The position numbers and the translations under genes were made by a program. Below, in pieces: positions 6,517 to 15,959 of a stretch of DNA of 62,754 nucleotides. Source of the stretch: a virus; IMG/VR virus record IMGVR_UViG_3300027797_000029, positions 1 to 62,754 of that record; one strand, written 5' to 3'. The notes under the pieces are model-generated. The model was not told the DNA's origin. It searched no databases and saw only the letters and a list, made by a program, of their open reading frames with translations. How positions within the stretch are numbered: position 1 is the stretch's first letter; every line of letters starts with the position of its first letter.

Positions 6517-9500
6517 ATGGCCGATAAAGTTGACCTAAGCGACGACACGTTAGACAAATTAGCACAACGATTAAAAAATGGCGGTGCTGGTAATTCTGGC
6601 GGTGGAAACCAAGGTGGAGGAGGTGGAGGATCTGGTGCATTTGGAGAGGCAATGAGCAAAGCCTCAAAAGAATTTAATCCTCTAGCAGATGCTTTAAAAT
6701 TAGGCGGTTCTGCGGTATCGGGCATCAGTACTGCATATGGTAAACTACAAAGTGTAATTGAACCAAGTCTTGGAACTTGGAGAAAACTCAGCGACACTGG
6801 CGCAAGTTTTGGCAATGACATTGTAGGCATGAGCGCGGCCGCATCTGGGTCTAGATTAACACTGGACGAGTTTGCAGATGTAATTAAAAAGAATTCAGGA
6901 AACTTCAGCGGCCTTGGTGGCAATGCTGCCAAAGGCGCAGAAAACTTTGCTAAACTCAGCAAAGAAATGGCAGACAGTGGCGTAAATGATAATTTGCTTC
7001 GCCTGGGCATGTCAAGTAAAGACATTAATGAAGTGTTGGCATTGCAAGTGGGCATGCAACAAAGCATTAACATGGACAACGAACAGCAACGTAAAAAAGC
7101 CATAGAATCAGCTGTTAAACTGGCAACTGAGATGGATAGCATGGCCAAACTAACGGGAGTTAGTCGCAAAGAGCAAGAAGAAAACATGAAGAAAGCTCAA
7201 GCGGACATGCAAGTTGAAGCTAAACTTCGTGTGCTGACCATGGGCAAGAGTGAGGAAGAAGCAGCTGCAATTCGTAGTGGTTTCATGACGCAATACAATG
7301 AAGCACAACTTCGCGGACAAGGACAAATGTTCAAAGAAGTGTTTGCCACAGGCACAGTTCAAAGTCAAGAAGCTGCAAATCAAGTGGCAATATCTGGTCG
7401 TGAAGCACAAATGACCATGGCTCAAGCCAAAGCCACCGCTGCGGGTGACGCAAAAGCTGCAGGTGAATACAGTAAACAAGCCGCAGTGGAGTCAATGAAG
7501 AATCAGAATGATGTTAACAAACTGAATCTTGCAATTTATTCCAGCAACACCGATGCTGGCAAGTCCATGAAAGAAAGCATGACTGCTACATCTGGCATGT
7601 ACAAAGCAGAGCAAGCTGTTAGAGCCAAGATGGAAAAAGACGGCTTGTTGGCTGGCTTGTCAGAACAACAAAAAGCTGCAAAAGTTCATGAAGAAGCATT
7701 GGCACAAATAAAACGCGAACAAAATAACGAAAACGCCGATGGTACAAAAAAAGCTGGCAGTGAAAGTACAGATGCATTGTTAAAAGTTGGCCGTGCAGCT
7801 GGGGATGTTGAAAGTGCTTTCATGAACAGCGTGGTAAAACCTCTAAACGAAAAAGTTGGACCAGCAATAAATCAAATTGCAGAAAAAGTAATACCTGCAC
7901 AAGTGATAAGAAACAGAACAGCTGCAGAAGGTGGTGGACAAGTAAAAGAAGGGTCCGGCGAAGCCTTGTCAAAAGTTGTTAAACAGGGAGTTGACGCAAG
8001 CCAAGACAGCACAGCTAAAACCAAAGACGAAGCCATTAAAACCAAGCAGCCTAATACTGGATTTGCTTTAGGCGACATTGGCCGAGCTGCAGGCGAGCTT
8101 GCAGGCACAGGCACCAATGCTGTTTTAGCAGGACTTACTTTAGCAAATGAAAAACTAGACGGACTTGATGTTAAGAAACGTGCAGAAGGCACAACAACTA
8201 CCGGACCTGAACTTGCTATCATTGGTGAAGCAGGCAAAGAGCATGTGATCCCAGATGACAAGATGCAAACTTTGATGCAGAATGTCAAGCTGGACGGCTT
8301 GAGCAAAGCAACTGAAGCATTGACAAAAGATAAAAGTGGCGGCGGAGTTGACATGGCCGCCATGGGCAAGATGGTGAACACCACAGTGAGTTCTGCAACA
8401 AGTCCTGGCGCCAGCGCAGCCACCAGTGCAGGTGCTGATGCAGTTGATGACAAAGCTGTGAACAAATGGAAAAAATGGATCACAGACGGAAATGATTTCA
8501 AAGCAGATGCTGAACGTGAAGCAGCTGTAAAAACTGGAGAATCGATCAAAGCTCGACTTGCTGATAGGCAATCACAAGTTGCTGCATTAGAGCAAACTGC
8601 CAGCCAAAGAGAATTATCAGAGAAGGAGCAACAAGAGTTAAAAGTTGCAAAATTTGGTGTTGTGCGAGCCACTAACAACCTTAAAGATCAAGAAGCTCGA
8701 ATGACAGCCATTGATCAACTTGAAAAAGAAGGTGCAACTAAACTAGTTAATTCTAAAAAATCAGAAGTTGCTGAAGTTGTGAAGCAAGCAGAAGAAGGCA
8801 AATTCAAAACTCTTGATTCTAAAAAATCAGAAATAGCCGAAGTTGTCAAGCAAGAAGAAACTAAAAAAGCATCAGTGGTTGCACAATCAGTGTTCAGTGC
8901 CATGGCCACCATTGGCTTGACTGATAATCAAAAGAAAATGTATGGAGAGTTTGCTAATCTCAGTGCAGAAGACAGTGCAAAAAAACAAGCAAGTCTCAAG
9001 GAAGAAGAAGCATCTGCCCTTGCAGCCAACATAGCAGCATCAAAAGCACGAGATGCCATAGAAGAAAAAGCTGAATTGGAAGGTCGCAAAATGACTGAGG
9101 CTGAAGAAGCTGAACACAAAGCTCTTGGGATAATACAAAATGCTTCTGCTGACAAAATAACTGCTGCACAAGAAGAACAACAGGTGCTGAGTCGTGCTGA
9201 CGAACAACGAGTATTTCAATCAAAAGTTCAAGCAACTCAAGCAGAAATGCAAACTGAAGTTTCAAACAGACTGGCAGAAATTACCAAAAACAATGGACTA
9301 GCATCGCAGGAAAGTTTACAAAAAGAAGCTGAATTTAGATTAATTGGGTTGACACAAGGTGCAGAAGCTGAAGCAAAGGCTAGAGAAGAATCACTTAAAT
9401 TGACCACCAGTGTCAGCGATGCAGAGATAGCGGCCAAGTTTAAAGAAGCTGAATTTAAATTAATTGGTATAACTCAGGGTGCAGAAGCTGAAGCAAAGGC

Positions 9501-9954
9501 CAGAGAAGAATCAGTTAAAACAATAAGCAATACTGTAGCAACATCTGAAGCTGGAAAATCAATTGATTCCACCGAAGCCAAAACACAAGATCAAACAAAA
9601 CCCAAAAAGAGCATAGCAGACACGTTTGGTGCCATGTTTGCTGATATCAAGTTGCCCGATGTTCAAAAAATAACCAGCACCGCAACTAGAATCAACCCTC
9701 CAGAAGATGTGGCTAAGAAAGCAGAAGAAGATAAAAAAGCCAAAGCTGCCATTGATGCCAAAGCAGCCGAAGCCAAAAAACCAGCAGAGGCTGCTAAATC
9801 AACTGGAGAAGTCACTCTAAAAGAAGTGCATGCCAGCTTGGAACACTTAAATAAGAGTATGGCACAAATGTTAACTTATACTCAGCAAACAGCTACAGCC
9901 ACTCAGCAACAGGTAAAAGCTACAAAAAATTTGTCGGGCAACAAGTTTGGATAA
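6517..9954 (+). CDS. 29: Tail tape measure protein (gp29-like)
   Basis: A 1145-residue, mostly helical, Ala/Lys/Glu-rich protein with a glycine-rich N-terminal segment (about 22-40) and long coiled coil. Near residue 570 the motif GPELAIIGEAGKEHVIP is the GEAGxExVIP signature common in phage tape measure proteins. Two near-repeats (KEAEFRLIGLTQGAEAEAKA and KEAEFKLIGITQGAEAEAKA) lie around 940 and 980. T4 gp29 is 590 residues, so this one is about twice as long, predicting a longer tail or extra domains. gp26/gp51, its likely chaperones, are encoded nearby on the other strand. It has its own late promoter box, and the portal gene follows 13 bases later. Confidence 0.85.
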   Translation: MADKVDLSDDTLDKLAQRLKNGGAGNSGGGNQGGGGGGSGAFGEAMSKASKEFNPLADALKLGGSAVSGISTAYGKLQSVIEPSLGTWRKLSDTGASFGNDIVGMSAAASGSRLTLDEFADVIKKNSGNFSGLGGNAAKGAENFAKLSKEMADSGVNDNLLRLGMSSKDINEVLALQVGMQQSINMDNEQQRKKAIESAVKLATEMDSMAKLTGVSRKEQEENMKKAQADMQVEAKLRVLTMGKSEEEAAAIRSGFMTQYNEAQLRGQGQMFKEVFATGTVQSQEAANQVAISGREAQMTMAQAKATAAGDAKAAGEYSKQAAVESMKNQNDVNKLNLAIYSSNTDAGKSMKESMTATSGMYKAEQAVRAKMEKDGLLAGLSEQQKAAKVHEEALAQIKREQNNENADGTKKAGSESTDALLKVGRAAGDVESAFMNSVVKPLNEKVGPAINQIAEKVIPAQVIRNRTAAEGGGQVKEGSGEALSKVVKQGVDASQDSTAKTKDEAIKTKQPNTGFALGDIGRAAGELAGTGTNAVLAGLTLANEKLDGLDVKKRAEGTTTTGPELAIIGEAGKEHVIPDDKMQTLMQNVKLDGLSKATEALTKDKSGGGVDMAAMGKMVNTTVSSATSPGASAATSAGADAVDDKAVNKWKKWITDGNDFKADAEREAAVKTGESIKARLADRQSQVAALEQTASQRELSEKEQQELKVAKFGVVRATNNLKDQEARMTAIDQLEKEGATKLVNSKKSEVAEVVKQAEEGKFKTLDSKKSEIAEVVKQEETKKASVVAQSVFSAMATIGLTDNQKKMYGEFANLSAEDSAKKQASLKEEEASALAANIAASKARDAIEEKAELEGRKMTEAEEAEHKALGIIQNASADKITAAQEEQQVLSRADEQRVFQSKVQATQAEMQTEVSNRLAEITKNNGLASQESLQKEAEFRLIGLTQGAEAEAKAREESLKLTTSVSDAEIAAKFKEAEFKLIGITQGAEAEAKAREESVKTISNTVATSEAGKSIDSTEAKTQDQTKPKKSIADTFGAMFADIKLPDVQKITSTATRINPPEDVAKKAEEDKKAKAAIDAKAAEAKKPAEAAKSTGEVTLKEVHASLEHLNKSMAQMLTYTQQTATATQQQVKATKNLSGNKFG

Positions 9955-9967
9955 CAAGGATAATTGA

Positions 9968-11695
9968 ATGACGTGGAAAAAGTATTTCTCGCCCGTTGAG
10001 GTCAACGGACAATTAAGTACCATCAGTGGACTTAATAGCGGCAATCGCCCCGGCCCGGCCAGAACTAACTATTCCAGCTATTTGCCAGATGTTTATTCCG
10101 GCAGTCCCAATCGTGTTGAACGTTATCAACAGTATGAAGTCATGGACAGTGATCCAGAAGTCAATGCTGCTTTGGATATTTTAGCAGAGTTTTGCACACA
10201 GAAATTGAAAGATGGCAAGAGTCCATTTGCAATCAAATGGCGTCAAAAAGCCACCAACAGTGAAATTAAAATTCTAAGTGAATACTTGCAACAATGGAAC
10301 ACACTGCAAAAGTTTGACACACGTATTTTCCGCATTGTGCGCAACACATTCAAGTATGGTGATGCATTTTTTATTCGTGATCCAGAAAATCAAAAATGGA
10401 GTTACATTGACGCAAGCAAAGTGGTCAAGGTGATTGTGAATGAAAGTGAAGGCAAGAAACCTGAACAGTTTGTGATCAAAGACCTAGCTCCTAACTTTGT
10501 TAATCTAGTGGCAACACAGATCACACCCAGTGTGAATCCCCGTAGTCATTCAGGTCCAGGCGGTGCTGGTGGCCCGCAACAATACGCAGGATCAACCAGC
10601 AGCAACGGCGGCAGTGGCAGCAATCGTTTTGGATTACAGCAAACTGAACAGGCAATCAACGCTGAACACATCATTCATTTGAGTCTAAGCGAAGGGTTAG
10701 ACAACAACTATCCGTTTGGCAACAGTTTGCTGGAAAACATTTACAAAGTTTACAAACAAAAAGAATTATTAGAAGATGCCATCTTAATTTATCGTATACA
10801 ACGTGCTCCAGAGCGCAGAGTATTTCACATTGATGTGGGCAACATGCCCAGTCACTTGGCCATGGCATTTGTGGAACGTGTTAAAAACGAGATTCATCAA
10901 CGTCGTATTCCGTCACAAACCGGCGGTGGACAGAACGTTATTGACAGTGCGTATAACCCACTTTCAATCAACGAAGATTATTTCTTCCCCAAGACAGCAG
11001 ACGGTAAAGGTTCAGATGTTACCATGCTTGAGGGTGGCAAGAACATTGGTGAAATTGACGATTTAAAGTACTTTACTAACAAATTGTTCCGCGGTTTGCG
11101 CATACCAAGCAGCTACTTGCCCACAGGACAAGACGACAGTCAAAGCAATTTCAATGACGGCCGTGTGGGCACTGCATACATTCAAGAACTGCGTTTTAAC
11201 AAGTATTGTGAGCGTTTACAAGCACTGATCACCGCAGTTTTTGACGAAGAATTCAAGATGTACATGCACAGCAAGGGCATGAACATTGACGCAAGTTTGT
11301 TTGAATTACAGTTTAATCCACCACTTAACTTTGCCAGTAGCAAGCAGGCCAGCATTGATGCAGAGCGTATCAACACATTTAATACTATTCAAGCTGTGCC
11401 GTTTGTGTCCAAGCGATTTGCATTGAAACGCTTCTTGAGCTTGACAGATGAAGAAGTAGCAGAAAACGAACGCATGTGGGGCGAAGAGAATGGTAAAGGG
11501 CATCCAACTACCACAGATGCCGCTGGTGAATTGCGTAGTGCAGGCCTAAGTGCCAGCGGTATTGCAGGTGACGCAGATGCAGCAGGCGACCTAAGTGCGC
11601 CTGATGATATGGATACCAGTGCGCCTGGAGAACCAGGACAGGCAGCACCACCAGGTGGTGCACCAGCAGCTCCTGCGCCAGTGCCTACTGCATAA
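9968..11695 (+). CDS. 20: Portal vertex protein gp20
   Basis: Forms the dodecameric portal at the capsid vertex, the site of DNA packaging and neck attachment. The N-terminal MTWKKYFSPVE and the segment SDPEVNAALDILAEFCTQ are characteristic of gp20 in marine T4-like phages. The core follows (YGDAFFIRDPE, RAPERRVFHIDVGNMP, FRGLRIPSSYLPTGQDD). A Gly/Ser-rich loop near 190-220 and a Pro/Ala-rich tail are variable. Its 575 residues compare with 524 in T4. It is the first gene of the head cluster gp20-gp23, with spacing and order as in T4. Confidence 0.95.
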   Translation: MTWKKYFSPVEVNGQLSTISGLNSGNRPGPARTNYSSYLPDVYSGSPNRVERYQQYEVMDSDPEVNAALDILAEFCTQKLKDGKSPFAIKWRQKATNSEIKILSEYLQQWNTLQKFDTRIFRIVRNTFKYGDAFFIRDPENQKWSYIDASKVVKVIVNESEGKKPEQFVIKDLAPNFVNLVATQITPSVNPRSHSGPGGAGGPQQYAGSTSSNGGSGSNRFGLQQTEQAINAEHIIHLSLSEGLDNNYPFGNSLLENIYKVYKQKELLEDAILIYRIQRAPERRVFHIDVGNMPSHLAMAFVERVKNEIHQRRIPSQTGGGQNVIDSAYNPLSINEDYFFPKTADGKGSDVTMLEGGKNIGEIDDLKYFTNKLFRGLRIPSSYLPTGQDDSQSNFNDGRVGTAYIQELRFNKYCERLQALITAVFDEEFKMYMHSKGMNIDASLFELQFNPPLNFASSKQASIDAERINTFNTIQAVPFVSKRFALKRFLSLTDEEVAENERMWGEENGKGHPTTTDAAGELRSAGLSASGIAGDADAAGDLSAPDDMDTSAPGEPGQAAPPGGAPAAPAPVPTA

Positions 11696-11698
11696 ATA
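11691..11698 (+). promoter_or_regulatory. Late promoter-like box (CATAAATA)
   Basis: Seven of eight bases match the late box. It overlaps the portal stop codon and lies four bases before the ATG at 11703, so a transcript starting here would have its first gene at 12049 rather than 11703. Confidence 0.4.
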
Positions 11699-11702
11699 CA
11701 TT

Positions 11703-11945
11703 ATGATTTTAAGAGAGCTATTTTATATCGATCCGGATACTCGACACGTGGCCAATGACTTGCGTTATGAGCCAAAACGTGACAGCGATGTGTTACACCG
11801 GAGCGACACACGCAAAACAAGATTAACACTTAGACAAATAAATGAATTGCGCAAAAGTACTGAAGCACATATTTTAGAACAGGAAAGCGAACTAGAATTT
11901 ATAAATGCAATGTATGCTGCACCACCTGCAGCGCCTGCCGCTTAA
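11703..11945 (+). CDS. Small virion/prohead protein of unknown function
   Basis: Eighty residues starting at the ATG at 11703 (the open frame runs further upstream inside gp20). The sequence MILRELFYIDPDTRHV...DTRKTRLTLRQINELRK...EFINAMYAAP resembles a conserved small protein found between gp20 and the core genes in marine T4-like phages, recalled from memory. In T4 this position holds gene 67, but similarity to gp67 is not evident. It ends in an Ala/Pro tail. A role in prohead assembly is inferred from position. Confidence 0.65.
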   Translation: MILRELFYIDPDTRHVANDLRYEPKRDSDVLHRSDTRKTRLTLRQINELRKSTEAHILEQESELEFINAMYAAPPAAPAA

Positions 11946-11952
11946 TTAATTG

Positions 11953-11971
11953 CAAAAACTGACTGTTTTTG
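11953..11971 (+). terminator. A+T-rich stem-loop between head genes
   Basis: CAAAAAC and GTTTTTG form a seven-base stem around the loop TGACT, directly after the 80-residue gene. The stem is weak and no T run follows beyond the arm itself, so a partial terminator or a processing site is possible. A similar stem with a GACCA loop occurs at 23009-23031. Confidence 0.35.
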
Positions 11972-12001
11972 GCCTATATCTACCCACTTTTTACGCAAAG
12001 G

Positions 12002-12009
12002 TGTAAATA
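12002..12009 (+). promoter_or_regulatory. Weak late promoter-like box (TGTAAATA)
   Basis: Six of eight bases match TATAAATA. It lies 39 bases before the ATG of the acidic core gene, a sensible leader length, with AGGAGA just ahead of that ATG. Confidence 0.35.
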
Positions 12010-12048
12010 TCTTACAGCCTTGTATTAAAAAACCACAGGAGAACCAAC

Positions 12049-12948
12049 ATGACTGACCGCGCTCAATTTGAAGCAATGCTTGAAGCTTTGATCAATGATG
12101 ATCAACAAGCAGCTAAAGAAATTTTCCACAACATCGTAGTAGGAAAATCACGTGAAATCTACGAAGAATTATTAGAGTCTGACTTTGGCAGTGACCAAGG
12201 CAACCCTTACGGTAAGAAAGATGACAAAGATGAGGGTGATTCGGAAGATGAATCCATGGGCGACGAAGAAGATGATATGGACAGTGAAGAAGATGACATG
12301 GACAGTGAAGATGATGGCGAAGAAGCCGACGACATGGATGGCGAAGAAGAGCCAGAAGGCGACATTGAAGATCGAGTTATGGATCTAGAAGACGCACTAG
12401 AAGACTTAAAAGCAGAATTTGAACAACTGTTGTCACAAGAAGGTGAAGAAGACGACGACATGGGCGACGACGACATGGGTGACATGGGCGGTGAAGACGA
12501 CCTAGAAACTGAACTAGGTGAGTTAACTGCAGAATATCCAGGTGGTAGTACAAATTTTAGCACAGGTGAAGTTAAGGGCACACATACTCCAGAAGTGCAA
12601 GAAATGCATCACGTTCACCACCATGTAAATGAATATGTAAACAAAGTTTCTTTGCCAAAGCACGGTGACAACGGTGTTAACACACGTTCAGCTGTGGCTG
12701 GTAAGAACAACATGGGCGGCTCAAGCGCCAACATTGCCAAGTCATTCTCCACAGAGAAAGGCGGCACACAAGGTGGCTTGTTAAATCCAAGCACTAAAGA
12801 AGAAAACTTTGGCAACATCAACAAGCCAGGCGGCAATGCAGGCAAGACAGCGTTCAAGAAGAAAGAACCTGGACACGGTCCTGAAAGCAAAGGCAAGGGC
12901 GAAACAGCTGATAACAAGAAAAGTTTAATCAGCTCTAAAGTAAGATAA
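12049..12948 (+). CDS. Acidic prohead core protein (gp67-like)
   Basis: A 299-residue protein. The N-terminal ~40 residues are helical (FEAMLEALINDDQQAAKEIF). An extremely acidic stretch rich in Asp/Glu with scattered Met and Ser follows (about 58-170). The C-terminal part is Gly/Lys/Asn-rich. A short helical head followed by an acidic tail is the pattern of T4 gp67, a core protein digested by the gp21 protease; this one is longer than T4's 80 residues. HHVHHH near 186-191 is a His cluster. AGGAGA precedes the ATG. Identity rests on composition and position between gp20 and gp21. Confidence 0.65.
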   Translation: MTDRAQFEAMLEALINDDQQAAKEIFHNIVVGKSREIYEELLESDFGSDQGNPYGKKDDKDEGDSEDESMGDEEDDMDSEEDDMDSEDDGEEADDMDGEEEPEGDIEDRVMDLEDALEDLKAEFEQLLSQEGEEDDDMGDDDMGDMGGEDDLETELGELTAEYPGGSTNFSTGEVKGTHTPEVQEMHHVHHHVNEYVNKVSLPKHGDNGVNTRSAVAGKNNMGGSSANIAKSFSTEKGGTQGGLLNPSTKEENFGNINKPGGNAGKTAFKKKEPGHGPESKGKGETADNKKSLISSKVR

Positions 12949-12965
12949 TACAGAGACTATACTAG

Positions 12966-13598
12966 ATGAAGTCTTTATACCTCCGAGAGAATCTCAGTTT
13001 CAACGAAGCAAAAATGATCGTTGAGTCTGATGACAAAGACGGGAAAAGTTTATACATGTCCGGGATTTGCATCCAGGGCGGTATACGCAACGCTAACCAG
13101 CGTGTTTACCCTGTGAATGAGATTGGCAAGGCTGTCAAGACCCTAAACGATCAGATTCAAAACGGTTATTCAGTTCTCGGAGAAGTGGATCATCCAGATG
13201 ATCTAAAAATTAACCTGGACCGAGTCAGCCACATGATAACAAATATGTGGATGGACGGTCCTAATGGTTACGGCAAACTGAAAGTTTTGCCAACCCCTAT
13301 GGGACAACTTATCAAAACAATGCTGGAAAGCGGAGTCAAGCTAGGTGTTTCAAGTCGCGGATCCGGGAACGTCAAAGATGACGGTTCCGGTGAAGTATCA
13401 GATTTTGAGATTATCACAGTAGATATGGTAGCTCAACCTAGTGCTCCAGGAGCATACCCAACACCAATTTATGAACACTTGATGAATAATCGAGGCGGAT
13501 TAAGTGCCTTACGCATAGCGCAAGAGGTGAAAGGTGATCCTAAAGCACAGAAATATCTCAAAGAGAGCTTATTATCGATAATAAGCAAACTCCAATAA
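12966..13598 (+). CDS. 21: Prohead core protease gp21
   Basis: A serine-type protease that matures the prohead by cutting core and shell proteins, usually after Glu. GEVDHPD (near residues 73-79) provides the likely catalytic His, and GVSSRGSG (near 126-133) the likely Ser. The IQGGIRNANQRVYP segment near the N-terminus is typical of the family. Its 210 residues match T4 gp21 (212). It lies between the core gene and scaffold gp22, the T4 order. Confidence 0.93.
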   Translation: MKSLYLRENLSFNEAKMIVESDDKDGKSLYMSGICIQGGIRNANQRVYPVNEIGKAVKTLNDQIQNGYSVLGEVDHPDDLKINLDRVSHMITNMWMDGPNGYGKLKVLPTPMGQLIKTMLESGVKLGVSSRGSGNVKDDGSGEVSDFEIITVDMVAQPSAPGAYPTPIYEHLMNNRGGLSALRIAQEVKGDPKAQKYLKESLLSIISKLQ

Positions 13599-13611
13599 TA
13601 AGGAGAATCAC

Positions 13612-14706
13612 ATGTTGGATGCACTAAAAAGTTTATTTGAGAACAATGTGATTTCTGAGGAGATCAAAGAGTCAATCGAGATGGCTTTCGAGAGTCGTGT
13701 GAACGAAGCTCGTGAACAAGCCGCTCAACAATTACGTGAAGAGTTTGCACAAAAATACGAACACGACAAGAACACAATGGTTGAAGCAGTAGATCGCATG
13801 ATCTCTGAACAACTAGCTGCTGAGATTGTTGAGTTTGCCGACGATCGCAAGCAATTGGCAGAAATGAAAGTCAAGTATGCCACAGCTATGAAACAAAATG
13901 CATTTGTAATGGAGAAATTTGTTACACGTCAGTTAGCTTCAGAAGTTAAAGAATTGCATGAAGATCAAGTAGCAATGGCAGGTAAATTTGGCGCATTAGA
14001 AAAATTCGTAGTTGAGGCTCTAGCTCAAGAAATTACAGAGTTTTACAAAGACAAGCAAGATCTAGCTGAAACGAAAGTTCGCCTAGTTCGTGAAGGTCGC
14101 GCAGAAATCAAGAAGGTAAAACAACAATTTGTACAACGTGCAGCAACGATGGTAGAATCAATCGTGACTCAGAATTTACATTCAGAGATCCATGCATTGA
14201 AAGAAGACATCGAAGCAGCTCGCCGTGCAGATTTTGGCCGCAAGTTATTCGAAGCATTCAGCGCCGAATATCAATCAAGCTACCTAAATGAAAAATCGGA
14301 AACAGCAAAATTACTCAAGGTCATAGACTTGAAAGATTTGGCAATGAAAGAAGCAGCGCAAGCTGTTGTTCAAGCTGAACAAATTTTAGAAAGTAAACAA
14401 GCTGAAATCCGTGCTCTTAAAGAGAGCCAAGAAAGAAAAGCAATCATGACAGAATTACTTGCTCCGCTAAACACAGAGCAAAAAGAAATCATGGGCGAGT
14501 TGATGGAGACTGTGAAAACAGAACGTCTAAACGAAAGTTTTGAAAAGTACTTACCGTCAGTAATTAATGGTAAGGCTCCGCAGAAGAAACAGGCACTAGT
14601 AGAGGCTAAAGAAGTAACCGGAAACAAGATTTCCAACACCAACCGTAGCAGCGAATCAGATGGCAATATCGTCGATATACGTCGTCTTGCTGGACTAAAA
14701 TTTTAA
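13612..14706 (+). CDS. 22: Prohead scaffolding core protein gp22
   Basis: A 364-residue, almost wholly helical, Glu/Lys/Gln-rich protein with long coiled coil, expected to form the internal scaffold on which gp23 assembles and to be cut up by gp21. The start MLDALKSLFENNVISEEIKESI and the end DIRRLAGL are typical of gp22 in marine T4-like phages. A gp23-like gene follows 12 bases after its stop. An AAGGAG site precedes the ATG. Longer than T4 gp22 (269). Confidence 0.88.
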   Translation: MLDALKSLFENNVISEEIKESIEMAFESRVNEAREQAAQQLREEFAQKYEHDKNTMVEAVDRMISEQLAAEIVEFADDRKQLAEMKVKYATAMKQNAFVMEKFVTRQLASEVKELHEDQVAMAGKFGALEKFVVEALAQEITEFYKDKQDLAETKVRLVREGRAEIKKVKQQFVQRAATMVESIVTQNLHSEIHALKEDIEAARRADFGRKLFEAFSAEYQSSYLNEKSETAKLLKVIDLKDLAMKEAAQAVVQAEQILESKQAEIRALKESQERKAIMTELLAPLNTEQKEIMGELMETVKTERLNESFEKYLPSVINGKAPQKKQALVEAKEVTGNKISNTNRSSESDGNIVDIRRLAGLKF

Positions 14707-14718
14707 GGAGAAATTTAA

Positions 14719-15891
14719 ATGTCAGAACTACTTAATGGACGTTGGGCAGAAACTAAAGAAGCCCTATTAGAAGGCTTACAAGGCACAAAAAAATCAGTAA
14801 TGGGTGTAACCCTTGAGAATACTCGCAAGTATTTGATGGAAAGTCCAACAACTGGTGCCACTTCTGCTGGTAACGTCGCAACACTAAATCGCGTGATCCT
14901 TCCAGTGATCCGCCGCGTTATGCCAACCGTTATTGCTAACGAGTTAGTTGGCGTACAACCAATGACTGGTCCAGTCGGTCAAATCCACACATTGCGTGTT
15001 CGCTATGCAGATAGCTCAACAGGTGCTGGAGTATTAGCTGGTGAAGAGGCATTGAGCCCATTCAAGATTGCTGAAGCTTATTCAGGTAACGAGAACGCAA
15101 CTGCTAAAGCAGCTTCAACAGCTACTTTAGAAGGTCGTGCTGGTAACAGAATGAGCATTCAAATCTTGAAACAAACAGTTGAAGCTAAAACTCGTAAATT
15201 GTCTGCTCGTTGGACATTCGAGGCTGCTCAAGACGCACAAGCCCAACAAGGCATTGACGTTGAAGCAGAAGTTATGGCTGCATTGGCTCAGGAAATCACA
15301 GCTGAAATTGACCAGGAAATCATTGCTTCGTTGACAAGTTTGGCTGGTACAGCTACTCAAACTTATGACCAAGCTGCTGTTTCTGGCACAGCTACATTCG
15401 TTGGTGACGAGCATGCTGCATTGGCTGTTCAGATCAATCGCGTAAGCAACTTGATCGCTCAACGTACACGTCGTGGTGCTGGTAACTACGCCGTTGTTAG
15501 CCCATTTGCATTGACAATTCTTCAGTCTGCTACTACTAGCGCATTTGCTCGTACAACAGAAGGCACTTTCGAAGCTCCTACAAACACCAAGTTTGTTGGT
15601 ACATTGAATGGCGCTATGAAGATTTATGTAAACAGCTACGCTCAAGATTCTGCAAGTATCCTAATCGGTTACAAAGGATCAAGCGAGAGCGATGCACCAG
15701 CATTCTATTGCCCATACATTCCATTGATGAGCAGTGGTGTTGTTCTTGATCCATCAACATTTGAACCAGTCGTGTCATTCATGACTCGTTATGGTTATGT
15801 TGAGTTGTCAAACACAGCATCCAGCTTGGGTAATGCTGCTGACTACTTGGGTCTAGTTGCTATCACTAACGGTAACGTTAAGTTCAGCTAA
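14719..15891 (+). CDS. 23: Major capsid protein gp23
   Basis: HK97-fold shell protein. The N-terminal ~41 residues are probably removed by gp21, since LME-S at 39-42 fits the LxE cleavage rule (inferred). After this come TLNRVILPVIRRVMPTVIANELVGVQPMTGPVGQI, a near-universal T4-like gp23 segment (split here for reading), and the C-terminal FMTRYGYVEL. Its 390 residues are shorter than T4 (521) but usual for marine relatives. AAGGAG precedes the ATG. A strong terminator follows, and codons look optimised, fitting high expression. Confidence 0.95.
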   Translation: MSELLNGRWAETKEALLEGLQGTKKSVMGVTLENTRKYLMESPTTGATSAGNVATLNRVILPVIRRVMPTVIANELVGVQPMTGPVGQIHTLRVRYADSSTGAGVLAGEEALSPFKIAEAYSGNENATAKAASTATLEGRAGNRMSIQILKQTVEAKTRKLSARWTFEAAQDAQAQQGIDVEAEVMAALAQEITAEIDQEIIASLTSLAGTATQTYDQAAVSGTATFVGDEHAALAVQINRVSNLIAQRTRRGAGNYAVVSPFALTILQSATTSAFARTTEGTFEAPTNTKFVGTLNGAMKIYVNSYAQDSASILIGYKGSSESDAPAFYCPYIPLMSSGVVLDPSTFEPVVSFMTRYGYVELSNTASSLGNAADYLGLVAITNGNVKFS

Positions 15892-15917
15892 TTCAAACCT
15901 AAAGTTTGTAATATAAC

Positions 15918-15942
15918 AAAAGGCATCTTCGGATGCCTTTTT
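15918..15942 (+). terminator. Strong intrinsic terminator after gp23
   Basis: AGGCATC and GATGCCT form a seven-base stem capped by TTCG, flanked by AAA upstream and a T5 run downstream. It is the clearest terminator in the window, separating the highly expressed head cluster from the fibre region. Confidence 0.92.
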
Positions 15943-15959
15943 GTTTGGGTAAATATAAG

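Noticed and set aside
15948-15955. GGTAAATA as a late promoter for the gene at 15960
   Set aside because: It lies four bases before the start codon and would give a leaderless transcript; the match is also poor.
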